A DNA stretch of 64,000 nt from positions 62,001-126,000 of the forward strand of contig NZ_JBPKAO010000003.1 of the NCBI RefSeq assembly GCF_051216895.1. Reading direction: 5' to 3'. Each line of letters starts with the position of its first letter. The first letter of the stretch is position 1. Both the position numbers and the translations under genes were made by a program. The notes below the pieces were generated by a model that was not told the DNA's origin, did no database searches, and saw only the letters and a list, made by a program, of their open reading frames with translations. Shown piece by piece: positions 32,797-40,504 of the stretch. Origin of the DNA: Aquipuribacter sp051216895 (GTDB taxonomy: Bacteria; Actinomycetota; Actinomycetes; Actinomycetales; JBBAYJ01).

Positions 32797-33470
32797 CCAC
32801 GACCACCCCCGGCCCCACCCGCCCCCGCGGCGACGTGGTGGTGCAACGGCCCGGCGGGCTCGTCCCGTACCTGGACGGCTGGGCCCTGCAGCGTGAGCAG
32901 CACGCGCTGGTCGCCGACGGCGGCCCGGACCGGTTGCTGCTGCTGCAGCACGAGGCGGTCTACACCGCGGGGAAGCGCACGGCCCCGTCGGACCGCCCCA
33001 GCGACGGCACCCCGGTCGTGGACGTCGACCGCGGCGGGCGCATCACGTGGCACGGCCCGGGGCAGCTGGTCGGCTACCCGCTCGTGCGTCTGCCCGACCC
33101 CATCGACGTGGTGGCCTACGTGCGCGCCCTGGAGGCGGCGCTGATCGCCGTCTGCGCCGAGGTCGGCCTGCCCACCGGGCGCGTCGACGGACGATCCGGG
33201 GTCTGGGTGCGCGGCGACGGCTCCCCCGGCCCGGGCGGGCTGGACCGCAAGGTGGCGGCCATCGGCGTCCGGGTCGCGCGGGGCGTCACCATGCACGGGT
33301 TCGCCCTCAACTGCGACTGCGACCTGTCCTGGGCCGCCCCGATCGTGCCGTGCGGCATCCCGGACGCCGGGGTGACGTCCCTGTCGGCCGAGCTCGGCCG
33401 GCAGGTGCGCGTGGCGGACGTCCTCGACCTGGTCGAGCGCGAGGTGCTCGCGGCCCTGCCGTCCGCCTGA
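32793..33470 (+). CDS. lipB: Lipoyl(octanoyl) transferase
   Basis: LipB moves octanoyl from acyl carrier protein to the lipoyl-domain Lys of E2 and GcvH proteins. The 225-residue protein has the family motifs LLLQHEAVYTAGKR, GGRITWHGPGQLVGYPL, the active-site Lys in DRKVAAIGVRV and the nucleophile Cys in IVPCGIPDAGVTSL. The ATG overlaps the stop of the MarR gene. lipA is 4.6 kb downstream on the same strand, with a PAP2-to-LLM block inserted between them, mostly on the other strand. Acceptors in this window include SucB. Confidence 0.95.
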   Translation: MTTTTPGPTRPRGDVVVQRPGGLVPYLDGWALQREQHALVADGGPDRLLLLQHEAVYTAGKRTAPSDRPSDGTPVVDVDRGGRITWHGPGQLVGYPLVRLPDPIDVVAYVRALEAALIAVCAEVGLPTGRVDGRSGVWVRGDGSPGPGGLDRKVAAIGVRVARGVTMHGFALNCDCDLSWAAPIVPCGIPDAGVTSLSAELGRQVRVADVLDLVEREVLAALPSA

Positions 33471-33512
33471 GGCGCGACGTGCGCGTCGGGCGACCCGCCG
33501 GGACCGCTGACC

Positions 33513-34619
33513 TCAGCGTCCGGGGACCCCGGTCACGGCGGCCGGGGACGCCTCGAGCGCCACGGCGGCCGGCGGTTCGGCGGACGGTCTCCAGCTCGAC
33601 CGGCCCACCATGACGCGGGCCAGCATCACCGACGCCCACGCGACGAAGGCGCCCGCCACCACGTCCAGGACGTAGTGCCAGCCGAAGTACACCGTGGCCA
33701 CGGCCGTCAGGGCGAAGAACGCCCAGGTGAGCCACTGGACGAAGCCGGGCATCCGGGTGAGGGTGACGATCAGCGCCGCCGTCAGCGTGATCGACGTGTG
33801 CAGCGACGCGAACGCCGCGACGCCGTGCACCGCCGAGGTGGCGAACGGGTCGGCGAGCACCTCGGCCCGGTTGCGCCACAAGGCGGCCTGCAACCCCGTC
33901 ACGGCCGTGTCGGGCAGGTCCGTGAACCGGTAGGCCTCCACGTAGATGGGGCCCAGCGCGGGCAGCATGTAGTAGGTCGCGGTGCCGAGCACCCAGTTCA
34001 GGCTGAGCGCGATGGCGTACCAGGCGCCACGCATGATGTTGTCGCCCCACACCAGCGCGGCGGCGAGCGAGATCGGCACCAGCGGCAGGTAGATCATGTA
34101 GACGAACGACAGCAGCTCGGCGCTGGCCCCGGTCCCGAGCAGCTCGTGGAGCATGTCGCCGGGGTGGCTGCCGAACGCCAGCCAGCGGTCGGAGTCGACC
34201 AGCCACGGGTCGTGCAGGTCCTCGCGCAGGAACGGCAGGAAGCTCTTGAGGTTGCGGTAGGCGACGTAGCAGACGTAGAAGACGCCGAACCCGAGCGCCG
34301 TGAGCCCGAGCCGTCGACCCGACCACCGCTCACGCACGACGTCACGGACGACCTGGCCGATCGCGCCACCGCGGTAGGTCCGGCGCGCGACGCGGGGTAC
34401 GACGTCGACCAGCATCATCGCCAGCGCGATGAGGGGCAGCCGGATGTAGCTGGGCCCCAGGAAGCCGTCCGGGTCCCGCAGCGGGAGGTCGGCCACAGCC
34501 GCCGTGAGCACCGCCAGGGCCCCGAACGCGAGGGCCAGGACCACCCCGCTGACGTACAGCCGGCGCCACCCCAGGACCTGCGTGCGAGAGACCTGCTGCT
34601 CCCCCTGAATAGTCTCCAT
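33513..34619 (-). CDS. PAP2-superfamily membrane phosphatase (inositol phosphotransferase-like)
   Basis: A 368-residue membrane protein with about eight helices. PAP2 catalytic motifs are seen as SLHTSITLT (motif 2, His) and YFGWHYVLDVVAG (motif 3, His and Asp). The upstream signature with Arg/Lys is weak, as in the PAP2_3 group related to Aur1/inositol phosphorylceramide synthases. It may act on lipid phosphates or transfer polar head groups. The ATG at 34619 follows TACTTT by 8 nt. Direct repeats resembling a PhoP box lie just upstream, so induction by phosphate limitation is a good guess. Convergent with lipB. Confidence 0.82.
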   Translation of the reverse strand: METIQGEQQVSRTQVLGWRRLYVSGVVLALAFGALAVLTAAVADLPLRDPDGFLGPSYIRLPLIALAMMLVDVVPRVARRTYRGGAIGQVVRDVVRERWSGRRLGLTALGFGVFYVCYVAYRNLKSFLPFLREDLHDPWLVDSDRWLAFGSHPGDMLHELLGTGASAELLSFVYMIYLPLVPISLAAALVWGDNIMRGAWYAIALSLNWVLGTATYYMLPALGPIYVEAYRFTDLPDTAVTGLQAALWRNRAEVLADPFATSAVHGVAAFASLHTSITLTAALIVTLTRMPGFVQWLTWAFFALTAVATVYFGWHYVLDVVAGAFVAWASVMLARVMVGRSSWRPSAEPPAAVALEASPAAVTGVPGR

Positions 34620-34673
34620 CACCACGAAAAGTACAGGGCCTGGCGGACAGTCGTGCACCGCACGGTCATGACC

Positions 34674-34706
34674 TGCGGGTTCACCCGGTCTGAACGAGGT
34701 CTGAAC
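34674..34706 (-). promoter_or_regulatory. PhoP-box-like 11-bp direct repeats upstream of the PAP2 gene
   Basis: Read on the minus strand, GTTCAGACCTC (34706-34696) and GTTCAGACCGG (34695-34685) are back-to-back 11-nt units, followed by a weaker GTGAACCCGCA. Actinobacterial PhoP boxes are 11-nt direct repeats beginning GTTCA. The element lies 66-87 nt before the PAP2 start. Confidence 0.5.
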
Positions 34707-34740
34707 ATCACGTGACAACCGGTCCGCGACCGCCCCGGCG

Positions 34741-35229
34741 TCATGCGTCGACGACCTGCATCCCGGCGGCGGCCAGCAGCCCGAAGCCCAGCCCCCACAG
34801 GGTGATCGACAGCAGCTGCCACAGCACGACGGCCCGGCGGTCGGCCCCGAACGTCACCATCGCCATGGACGTCACCTGGCTGGGCAGCAGGGTCTGACCG
34901 AGCAGGCTGACCCCGGCGACGCCGTAGCGGTCGAAGCGCCGCTTGAGCTTCTGGCGCCGGGGTGACGGCTCGGGCGCGTCGGGGCCGAGCCGGTCGACGC
35001 GTCGACGCCGGATCCGGTCCCCCAGCGTGACCACGAGGACCATGCTCACCATGTTGCCGACCACGGCGGCCACGATCGCCACCCCCACCGGCACCCCGAC
35101 CAGGACCCCGATCGCGCCGGCCCCGTAGCTCTCGACGTAGGGGGCGGCCCCGGCCAGCAGCACCGTCAGCCACTGCCACAGCGGGTCGGTCCCCTCCACC
35201 AGGTCACGGACACCCTCGAGCCCCACCAC
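34741..35229 (-). CDS. Small multi-drug export family membrane protein (COG2426-like)
   Basis: A 162-residue protein of the small-multidrug-export/DedA-like group. Helices are seen at about 15-35, 43-65, 105-125 and 135-157, with a very basic cytoplasmic loop RIRRRRVDRLG and the family's LKRRFDRYGVAGV...LLGQTLLPSQVTS segment. The actual substrate is not known; the family name is historical. The GTG at 35229 has a GAGGAG site 5 nt upstream, which decides against a longer frame that overlaps the operator region. It is divergent from a TetR gene and probably under its control. Confidence 0.78.
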   Translation of the reverse strand: MVGLEGVRDLVEGTDPLWQWLTVLLAGAAPYVESYGAGAIGVLVGVPVGVAIVAAVVGNMVSMVLVVTLGDRIRRRRVDRLGPDAPEPSPRRQKLKRRFDRYGVAGVSLLGQTLLPSQVTSMAMVTFGADRRAVVLWQLLSITLWGLGFGLLAAAGMQVVDA

Positions 35230-35272
35230 CCCTGCTCCTCTCCTCGACGTCCCCCGCCCGACCGAGCGGTAC

Positions 35273-35308
35273 TGGCACACCGTACCAATAGTCTGGTACA
35301 CCGTGCTA
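35273..35308. promoter_or_regulatory. Paired TetR-type operators
   Basis: TGGCACACCGTACCA (35273-35287) and TGGTACACCGTGCTA (35294-35308) are two near-palindromic TGGYAC-ACC-GTRCYA sites with centres 21 bp apart. They overlap the tetR -10 element and the divergent promoter region. Confidence 0.65.
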
Positions 35309-35312
35309 ATCT
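35307..35312 (+). promoter_or_regulatory. -10 hexamer of a leaderless tetR promoter
   Basis: TAATCT is followed by 6 nt and the GTG at 35319. It overlaps the second operator, as expected for autorepression. Confidence 0.5.
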
Positions 35313-35318
35313 CGCCTC

Positions 35319-36035
35319 GTGGGCCGGGGTACACGCGTCGACCGCAGGGAGCAGATCCTCGACGCCGCCCAGGAGCTGCTCACCGAGGGCGGGTTCGCCG
35401 CGGTGAGCGTGAGGGCCGTGGCGTCGCGGGCGGGCATCGGCGCCAGCACGATGCGGTACTGGTTCCCCAGCCAGGAGTCGCTCAGCGAGGCGATCGCCCG
35501 TCGAGCCCTGTCCGTCGAGCTGCGCGACCACCGGATCGCCGACCCGACCGTGCCGGCGGTCGACCGCCTGTCGGAGTGCATGTCGCAGTTCCTGCCGCCC
35601 GTGGACGGTGGTGCGCCGGCCGGTCTGGGCCCCGCACGGGCCTGGTTCACCCTCGCGCAGTCCGCGCTGGGTGTCGACGCGACACCGGTGGGCCGGGCGA
35701 TGTACTCCGGGATGGTCGAGGCGTCGTACGCGGCGGTGCACCGGTGGCTGCGTCGCCTCGTCGCGGAGGGAGCCCTCATCGCCGACGTGCCGACCACGGC
35801 GCTGGCCCTGCTCACCCGCGTCGACGGCCTGATGCTGGGGCTGCTGTCGCCCGGGACGCCGCTGGACCAGACGACGGCCGCGGCGATCCTCCGCACCGAC
35901 GTCGAGCGGCTGCTCGCCGCCGGACCGGCAGCCGACCGCACCGGGGACGCCGGGGCCGGGACCGGGACCGGGACCGGGACCGGGACCGGGACCGGGACGA
36001 TGGTGGGTTCAGCCGGAGGCCTGACCTCGCCGTAG
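35319..36035 (+). CDS. TetR-family transcriptional regulator
   Basis: A 238-residue repressor. The HTH is about residues 10-55 (REQILDAAQELLTEGGFAAVSVRAVASRAGIG...MRYWF). The ligand-binding helices follow to about residue 210. A disordered C-terminal tail holds a (Gly-Thr)n run coded by a GGGACC hexamer repeat. Two matching palindromes in the divergent spacer suggest it represses itself and the small-multidrug-export gene. The 3' end overlaps the convergent hydrolase gene by 27 bp. Confidence 0.9.
   Translation: MGRGTRVDRREQILDAAQELLTEGGFAAVSVRAVASRAGIGASTMRYWFPSQESLSEAIARRALSVELRDHRIADPTVPAVDRLSECMSQFLPPVDGGAPAGLGPARAWFTLAQSALGVDATPVGRAMYSGMVEASYAAVHRWLRRLVAEGALIADVPTTALALLTRVDGLMLGLLSPGTPLDQTTAAAILRTDVERLLAAGPAADRTGDAGAGTGTGTGTGTGTGTMVGSAGGLTSP
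35958..35999 (+). repeat. (GGGACC)6 hexanucleotide repeat in tetR
   Basis: Six perfect GGGACC units (35958-35993) and one GGGACG code for alternating Gly-Thr. The 6-bp unit keeps the frame, so copy-number change would alter only tail length. Confidence 0.9.
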
Positions 36036-36929
36036 CTCCTGCCGCAGCACCCGGACCAGCTCCGGCGGCGCGGTGAAGGCCACCCCGTGCGCCGCACCCG
36101 GGACGACGACCAGCCGGGCCCCCGGTGTCCCGGCGACGACGTCCTCGCACCAGGCCTGCCGGACCACCGGGTCCCGCTCCCCCCGCACCACCAGCAACGG
36201 GACGTCCACCGTGACGTGCAGCTGGTCGACCGCACGACGGATGGCCCGGCTCATCAGGGTGACCATCTGGCCGGGGCCGGCCCGCAGGTAGTCACCCACG
36301 GCCAGCAGCAGCAGCGACGGGGGCTCGAGCCGGGCGTCCTGCAGCAGGTGCAGGGCCAGCCGGCCCACGCTGCGACGCTCGGGGTCTCCCGTCGGGGCGA
36401 TGACCACCAGACGACGCACCCGCCCCGGCGCCTGCAGGGCCACCTCGCCTGCGACCTGCGCGCCGAGCGAGTGCCCCACCAGGACCGCCTCCGCCACGTC
36501 GACCTCGTCCATCCAGGCCAGCACCACCCGCGCCAGCTCGTCGATGCCGAGCATCCCGGCTCGCGGCTGCGGGCTCCGCCCGTACCCCGGCAGGTCGGGC
36601 GCGAGCGCCCGGGTGTGCCGACCCAGCGCGCGCAGCAGGGCCGACATCGACCGGCTGGACATGCCCAGGCCGTGCAGCAGGACCACGGGGACGTCGTCGG
36701 CCCCCACGCCGGACGGGGGTTCGGCCTCGGCCGCCACGACGGCCTCGGGCTCGGCCCCGGTGGCGGGCGAGGACTCGCGGTGCCACATCCGACCCACGAC
36801 GTCCTCGCCCACGGGTCGACGGCGGGTGACGAGCCACCACAGCACGAAGAGCACGCCCGACAGGCCGAACCCGACCGCGGCGAGCTGCGCGGCGGGCTTC
36901 GCGCAGCGACGCACGAGACGAGTGCCCAC
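36009..36929 (-). CDS. Alpha/beta hydrolase with N-terminal membrane anchor
   Basis: A 306-residue protein. A transmembrane helix at about residues 15-35 precedes the hydrolase domain from about residue 80 (VPVVLLHGLGMSSRSM oxyanion region). The nucleophile elbow is VLVGHSLGAQ (Ser), an acid residue is near RGERDPVVR (Asp) and the catalytic His is in VPGAAHGVAF. Activity may be esterase or lipase; the substrate is unknown. The GTG start has a GGAGGA site. It lies downstream of the LLM gene on the same strand but is separated by 77 bp. Confidence 0.85.
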   Translation of the reverse strand: MGTRLVRRCAKPAAQLAAVGFGLSGVLFVLWWLVTRRRPVGEDVVGRMWHRESSPATGAEPEAVVAAEAEPPSGVGADDVPVVLLHGLGMSSRSMSALLRALGRHTRALAPDLPGYGRSPQPRAGMLGIDELARVVLAWMDEVDVAEAVLVGHSLGAQVAGEVALQAPGRVRRLVVIAPTGDPERRSVGRLALHLLQDARLEPPSLLLLAVGDYLRAGPGQMVTLMSRAIRRAVDQLHVTVDVPLLVVRGERDPVVRQAWCEDVVAGTPGARLVVVPGAAHGVAFTAPPELVRVLRQELRRGQASG

Positions 36930-37006
36930 CGACGTCCTCCCCGAACCTGGACCCGGAGGACATCACCGGGACGGGTGGCGAGTCTGCCGCAGCGGGTGGG
37001 ACCCCG

Positions 37007-37933
37007 TCACACCAGCGGCATGACGTCCTCGGCCACCAGACGCAGGTGGTCGAGGTCGTGCAGGTCCAGGACCTGCAGGTACACCCGCTCGCAACCGAGC
37101 GCCGCCCAGGCCGCGAGCCGCTCGAGCACCTGCTCGGGGGTGCCGGCGAGACCGGTCTCGTGCAGGTCGTCGACGTCACGCCCGATCGCCGCGGCCCGGC
37201 GGGCCACCTCGGCGGCGTCGGTCCCGACGCAGGTCGTCAGCGCGACGGAGAACGTCATCGAGGCCGGGTCGCGGTCCACCGCCTCGCAGGCCGCCCGGAC
37301 CCGGTCCAGCTGCGGGGCCGCGTCCTGGACCGACGCGAACGGCAGGTTGAACTCGTCGGCGTAGGTCGCGGCCAGCCGAGGGGTCCGCCGCCTGCCCGAA
37401 CCGCCGACCAGGACCGGCAGGTGCTCCTGCACCGGCTTGGGCAGGGCGGGGCTGTCGACGAGGGTGTGGTGGCGGCCCTCGAAGCCGAAGCGGGCCCCCA
37501 CCGGGGTGGACCAGAGCCCGGTGACGATCGCGAGCTGCTCCTCGTAGCGGTCGAACCGCTCCCCCAGGTCCGGGAACGGGATCCCGTAGGCGTCGTGCTC
37601 CTGCTCGAACCAGCCGGAGCCCAGGCCCAGCTCGACGCGCCCGCCCGACATGGCGTCCACGGTCGCGACCGCGATCGCGAGGGGACCGGGGTGGCGGAAC
37701 GTCGCGGCCGTGACCAGGGTGCCCAACCGGATCGTCGACGTCTCCCGGGCCAGGCCGGCCAGGGTGACCCAGGCGTCCGTGGGGCCCGGCAGCCCGTCGC
37801 CGTCGCCCATCGCCAGGTAGTGGTCGGACCGGAAGAACGCGCCGTAGCCGCACTCCTCCGCCGTCCGCGCCACGGCCAGCAGGTCGTCGTAGCTCGCGCC
37901 CTGCTGCGGTTCGGTGAACACCCGGAGCTCCAT
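37007..37933 (-). CDS. LLM-class F420-dependent oxidoreductase
   Basis: A 308-residue TIM-barrel bacterial-luciferase-like enzyme that would use coenzyme F420 or FMN. Landmarks are FFRSDHYLAMG near residue 35, RLGTLVTAATFRHPGPLA, a GSGWFEQEHDAYGIPFP motif typical of the TIGR03560-type branch, and LPVLVGGSGRRRTPRLAA. The substrate is unknown. The ATG at 37933 is preceded by TAGGGT with an 8-nt spacer and is divergent from lipA. Confidence 0.88.
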   Translation of the reverse strand: MELRVFTEPQQGASYDDLLAVARTAEECGYGAFFRSDHYLAMGDGDGLPGPTDAWVTLAGLARETSTIRLGTLVTAATFRHPGPLAIAVATVDAMSGGRVELGLGSGWFEQEHDAYGIPFPDLGERFDRYEEQLAIVTGLWSTPVGARFGFEGRHHTLVDSPALPKPVQEHLPVLVGGSGRRRTPRLAATYADEFNLPFASVQDAAPQLDRVRAACEAVDRDPASMTFSVALTTCVGTDAAEVARRAAAIGRDVDDLHETGLAGTPEQVLERLAAWAALGCERVYLQVLDLHDLDHLRLVAEDVMPLV

Positions 37934-37941
37934 GGCCGTCG

Positions 37942-37947
37942 ACCCTA
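37942..37947 (-). promoter_or_regulatory. -10 hexamer of a leaderless LLM-gene promoter
   Basis: TAGGGT on the minus strand, then 8 nt, then ATG. Confidence 0.45.
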
Positions 37948-38029
37948 GGGCTGGGCCGCCGTGACGGCGGACCGGCCGCCGCCCCTCGGCAGGGCGACCA
38001 CCCGTGCGGTGCACACCGGCCACCGGGCG

Positions 38030-38035
38030 TACCGT
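38030..38035 (+). promoter_or_regulatory. -10 hexamer of a leaderless lipA promoter
   Basis: TACCGT, 7 nt, then the GTG at 38043. Confidence 0.5.
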
Positions 38036-38042
38036 GGATCTC

Positions 38043-38975
38043 GTGACTCTCGCTCCCGAAGGCCGCCGGATGCTCCGTATCGAGGCCCGCAACGCCTCGG
38101 TCCCGATCGAGAAGAAGCCCTCGTGGATCAAGACGAGGGTGCGCACGGGCCCGGAGTACACGGCCCTGCAGAAGCTCGTGAAGTCCGAGGGCCTGCACAC
38201 GGTGTGCCAGGAGGCCGGCTGCCCCAACATCTTCGAGTGCTGGGAGGACAAGGAGGCCACGTTCCTCATCGGCGGCGGCCAGTGCACCCGTCGCTGCGAC
38301 TTCTGCCAGATCGACACCGGCAAGCCCGAGCCGCTGGACCGCGACGAGCCGCGCCGGGTCGCCGAGAGCGTGCAGAAGATGGGCCTGCGCTACGCCACCG
38401 TCACCGGGGTCGCCCGTGACGACCAGCCCGACGGCGGCGCCTGGCTGTACGCGGAGACCATCCGGCAGATCCACGCCCTCAACCCCGGCACGGGGGTCGA
38501 GATCCTGGTACCCGACTTCAACGGCGTGCCGGAGCTGCTGCAGCAGGTGTTCGACGCCGCGCCCGAGGTGTTCGCCCACAACGTCGAGACGGTCCCCCGC
38601 ATCTTCAAGGCCATCCGGCCCGCGTTCACCTACGAGCGTTCGCTCGACGTCATCACGCAGGGCCGCGACGCGGGGCTGGTCACCAAGTCCAACCTCATCC
38701 TGGGCATGGGCGAGACCCGCGAGGAGGTCCACCAGGCCCTCGTCGACCTGCACGAGGCCGGGACCGACCTCATCACCATCACGCAGTACCTGCGCCCCAC
38801 CCCCCGCCACCACCCGGTCGAGCGCTGGGTCAAGCCGGAGGAGTTCGTCGAGATGGAGGCCGAGGCCAAGGAGATCGGCTTCGCCGGGGTGATGTCCGGA
38901 CCGCTGGTGCGCTCCAGCTACCGGGCCGGACGGCTGTACCGCGAGGCCCTGGCGGCCCGCGCCGCCACCCGCTGA
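38043..38975 (+). CDS. lipA: Lipoyl synthase
   Basis: A radical-SAM enzyme that inserts two sulfurs into octanoyl-E2 to form lipoate. The 310-residue protein has the auxiliary-cluster Cys set CQEAGCPNIFECW, the radical-SAM CTRRCDFC motif, and the C-terminal RSSYRAG with the ligand Ser. Other family blocks are VTGVARDD, LVPDFNG and TPRHHPVERWV. The GTG at 38043 is chosen over an upstream ATG-containing frame because of the leaderless promoter and because family N-termini begin near LRIEARNA. DUF4191 and RDD genes follow, the usual actinobacterial order. Confidence 0.97.
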   Translation: MTLAPEGRRMLRIEARNASVPIEKKPSWIKTRVRTGPEYTALQKLVKSEGLHTVCQEAGCPNIFECWEDKEATFLIGGGQCTRRCDFCQIDTGKPEPLDRDEPRRVAESVQKMGLRYATVTGVARDDQPDGGAWLYAETIRQIHALNPGTGVEILVPDFNGVPELLQQVFDAAPEVFAHNVETVPRIFKAIRPAFTYERSLDVITQGRDAGLVTKSNLILGMGETREEVHQALVDLHEAGTDLITITQYLRPTPRHHPVERWVKPEEFVEMEAEAKEIGFAGVMSGPLVRSSYRAGRLYREALAARAATR

Positions 38976-39096
38976 GGGCACCGGTCGGCACGGCCCCTGC
39001 CGACGTCTCCCGGCGGGCCCCGTAGCGGGCGCGTCGCCGCTGCGGGGTGCGCCCGGCGTCGGCCTCCACGCGCGCGAGGGATGTCGGCGGCCCCCG

Positions 39097-39102
39097 TATC
39101 CT
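39097..39102 (+). promoter_or_regulatory. -10 hexamer of a leaderless DUF4191 promoter
   Basis: TATCCT, 7 nt, then the ATG at 39110. It is the best -10 match among these genes. Confidence 0.6.
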
Positions 39103-39109
39103 CGTCCCC

Positions 39110-39832
39110 ATGGCCCGCAAAGACACCGCACCGGCAGCAGACACGCCCAAGAAGCAGGGGCGGCTGAAGCAGTTCGCCCAGGTCTACAAGCTGACGGCGC
39201 GGTACGACAAGCCCGCTCCGCTGTGGGTCTTCGGCTCCGCGCTGCTGGTGCTGGTGGTCGGCATCGCGCTGACGTTCCTGCTCACCGACGGCATCTTCAG
39301 CCGGGTCCTGGGCGTGGTCACCACGGTGATGGCGGCGCTGCTGGTGGGGCTGGCCATCCTCACGCGTCGGGCCGACCGGGCCCTGTTCGCGCAGGTCGAC
39401 GGCCGACAGGGCAGCACGGCCATCGTCATGCAGCAGCTCAAGCGGGGCTGGACCACCTCGGAGGAGCCGGTGGCCGCGGACCCCCGCAGCGGTGACCTGG
39501 TGTTCCGGGCCGTCGGCAAGCCGGGCATCGTCCTGCTGGTCGAGGGGCCGCTGCCCCGGGCGCTCCGCCTGGGCGAGAACGAGAAGAAGCGTCACTCCCG
39601 CGTGGCCTCCGGCGTGCCGGTCCACCTGCTCTACGTCGGCAGCGGGCCGGACCAGACCCCGCTGCGCAAGGTGTCGCGCCGGATGATGCGCCTGCCCCGA
39701 GCGCTCAACGGCGCCGAGGTGACCGCGGTGGTCAAGCGGATGCAGGCCCTCGGGGGTCTCCGCGCGCCGGTGCCCAAGGGCATCGACCCGTTCCGGGCCC
39801 GTGCCGACCGCAAGGCCATGCGGGGCCGCTGA
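39110..39832 (+). CDS. DUF4191 domain-containing membrane protein
   Basis: A 240-residue actinobacterial protein of unknown function. It has a basic N-terminus with LKQFAQVYKLTARYDKPAP, two transmembrane helices (about residues 40-60 and 68-86) and a cytoplasmic C-terminal domain with AIVMQQLKRGWTTSEEPVA and GEKKRH-like basic motifs. The family is almost always beside lipA and an RDD protein, as here, but its role is not established. The start is fixed by the leaderless promoter. Confidence 0.88.
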   Translation: MARKDTAPAADTPKKQGRLKQFAQVYKLTARYDKPAPLWVFGSALLVLVVGIALTFLLTDGIFSRVLGVVTTVMAALLVGLAILTRRADRALFAQVDGRQGSTAIVMQQLKRGWTTSEEPVAADPRSGDLVFRAVGKPGIVLLVEGPLPRALRLGENEKKRHSRVASGVPVHLLYVGSGPDQTPLRKVSRRMMRLPRALNGAEVTAVVKRMQALGGLRAPVPKGIDPFRARADRKAMRGR

Positions 39833-39841
39833 ACCGGTACG

Positions 39842-40297
39842 TCAGAGTCGGACGACGACGCTGCCCGCGGCCCGGTCGTGCAGACCGCGTCCGTCCTCGT
39901 CCATCACCACGGCCGGGATGACCAGCAGCAGCAGGGCGGTGCGCACGAGTGCGCCCACCGGGCCGAGGGGCCCGCTGTCGACCCGCGTCACCGACAGCCC
40001 CATCACGCGGTGCCCGATCGAGTACCCGATGGTCCCGACCAGCAGGACCTGGACCACCCCGAACACGACGAGCGGCCCGAACGACGACAGGCTCGCCAGC
40101 AGGGTGTCCCCGACCAGCACGGCCAGCAGCCAGTCGACGACCAGCGCGAGCACCCGTCGCATCATCGGCGCGACCGAGCCGGGCCCCGACGGCGGCCGCC
40201 CCAGCCGCTGCCCCGGGAAGTCCTGCGTGGGCTCCCTGGGGCCGCCCGGTCCGTACAGCCAGCCACCGAGGGCCGGCCTCCCGCTGTCGTCGCTCAC
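39842..40297 (-). CDS. RDD-family membrane protein
   Basis: A 151-residue protein with an N-terminal Gly/Pro-rich stretch and an RDD domain from about residue 45: RRVLALVVDWLLAVL, three helices, and the ending DEDGRGLHDRAAGSVVVRL. RDD proteins are small transport-like membrane proteins, some linked to Na+/Li+/H+ exchange; no specific substrate is visible. The GTG at 40297 follows TACGCT by 6 nt. It is convergent with DUF4191 and divergent from glnA. Confidence 0.88.
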   Translation of the reverse strand: MSDDSGRPALGGWLYGPGGPREPTQDFPGQRLGRPPSGPGSVAPMMRRVLALVVDWLLAVLVGDTLLASLSSFGPLVVFGVVQVLLVGTIGYSIGHRVMGLSVTRVDSGPLGPVGALVRTALLLLVIPAVVMDEDGRGLHDRAAGSVVVRL

Positions 40298-40303
40298 GCA
40301 CAG

Positions 40304-40309
40304 AGCGTA
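40304..40309 (-). promoter_or_regulatory. -10 hexamer of a leaderless RDD-gene promoter
   Basis: TACGCT on the minus strand, then 6 nt, then the GTG at 40297. Confidence 0.5.
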
Positions 40310-40354
40310 CGTGGCGCCTCGCGGACACACGCCTGTGACCTGCCTCGCCGCGTC

Positions 40355-40392
40355 GTCACATGCGCGAAACACACGGGACACTGACGCGACAC
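40355..40392 (+). promoter_or_regulatory. GlnR-type operator upstream of glnA
   Basis: The layout GTCAC-N6-GAAAC-N6-GACAC-N6-GACAC fits the actinobacterial GlnR box (gTnAc-n6-GaAAc, repeated). It ends 10 nt before a TAGCGT hexamer at 40403-40408, the likely -10 of glnA. This places the box in the activator region of the promoter. Confidence 0.65.
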
Positions 40393-40504
40393 GGCCACGC
40401 CCTAGCGTGCCGTCCGACGCGCGGCTCCGTACCGTGCCGTACCGACCCGCCGCCGCCCCCGGGCAGCGTGACATGCTCCAGAACCCAGAGCGACAGGAGA
40501 ACCG

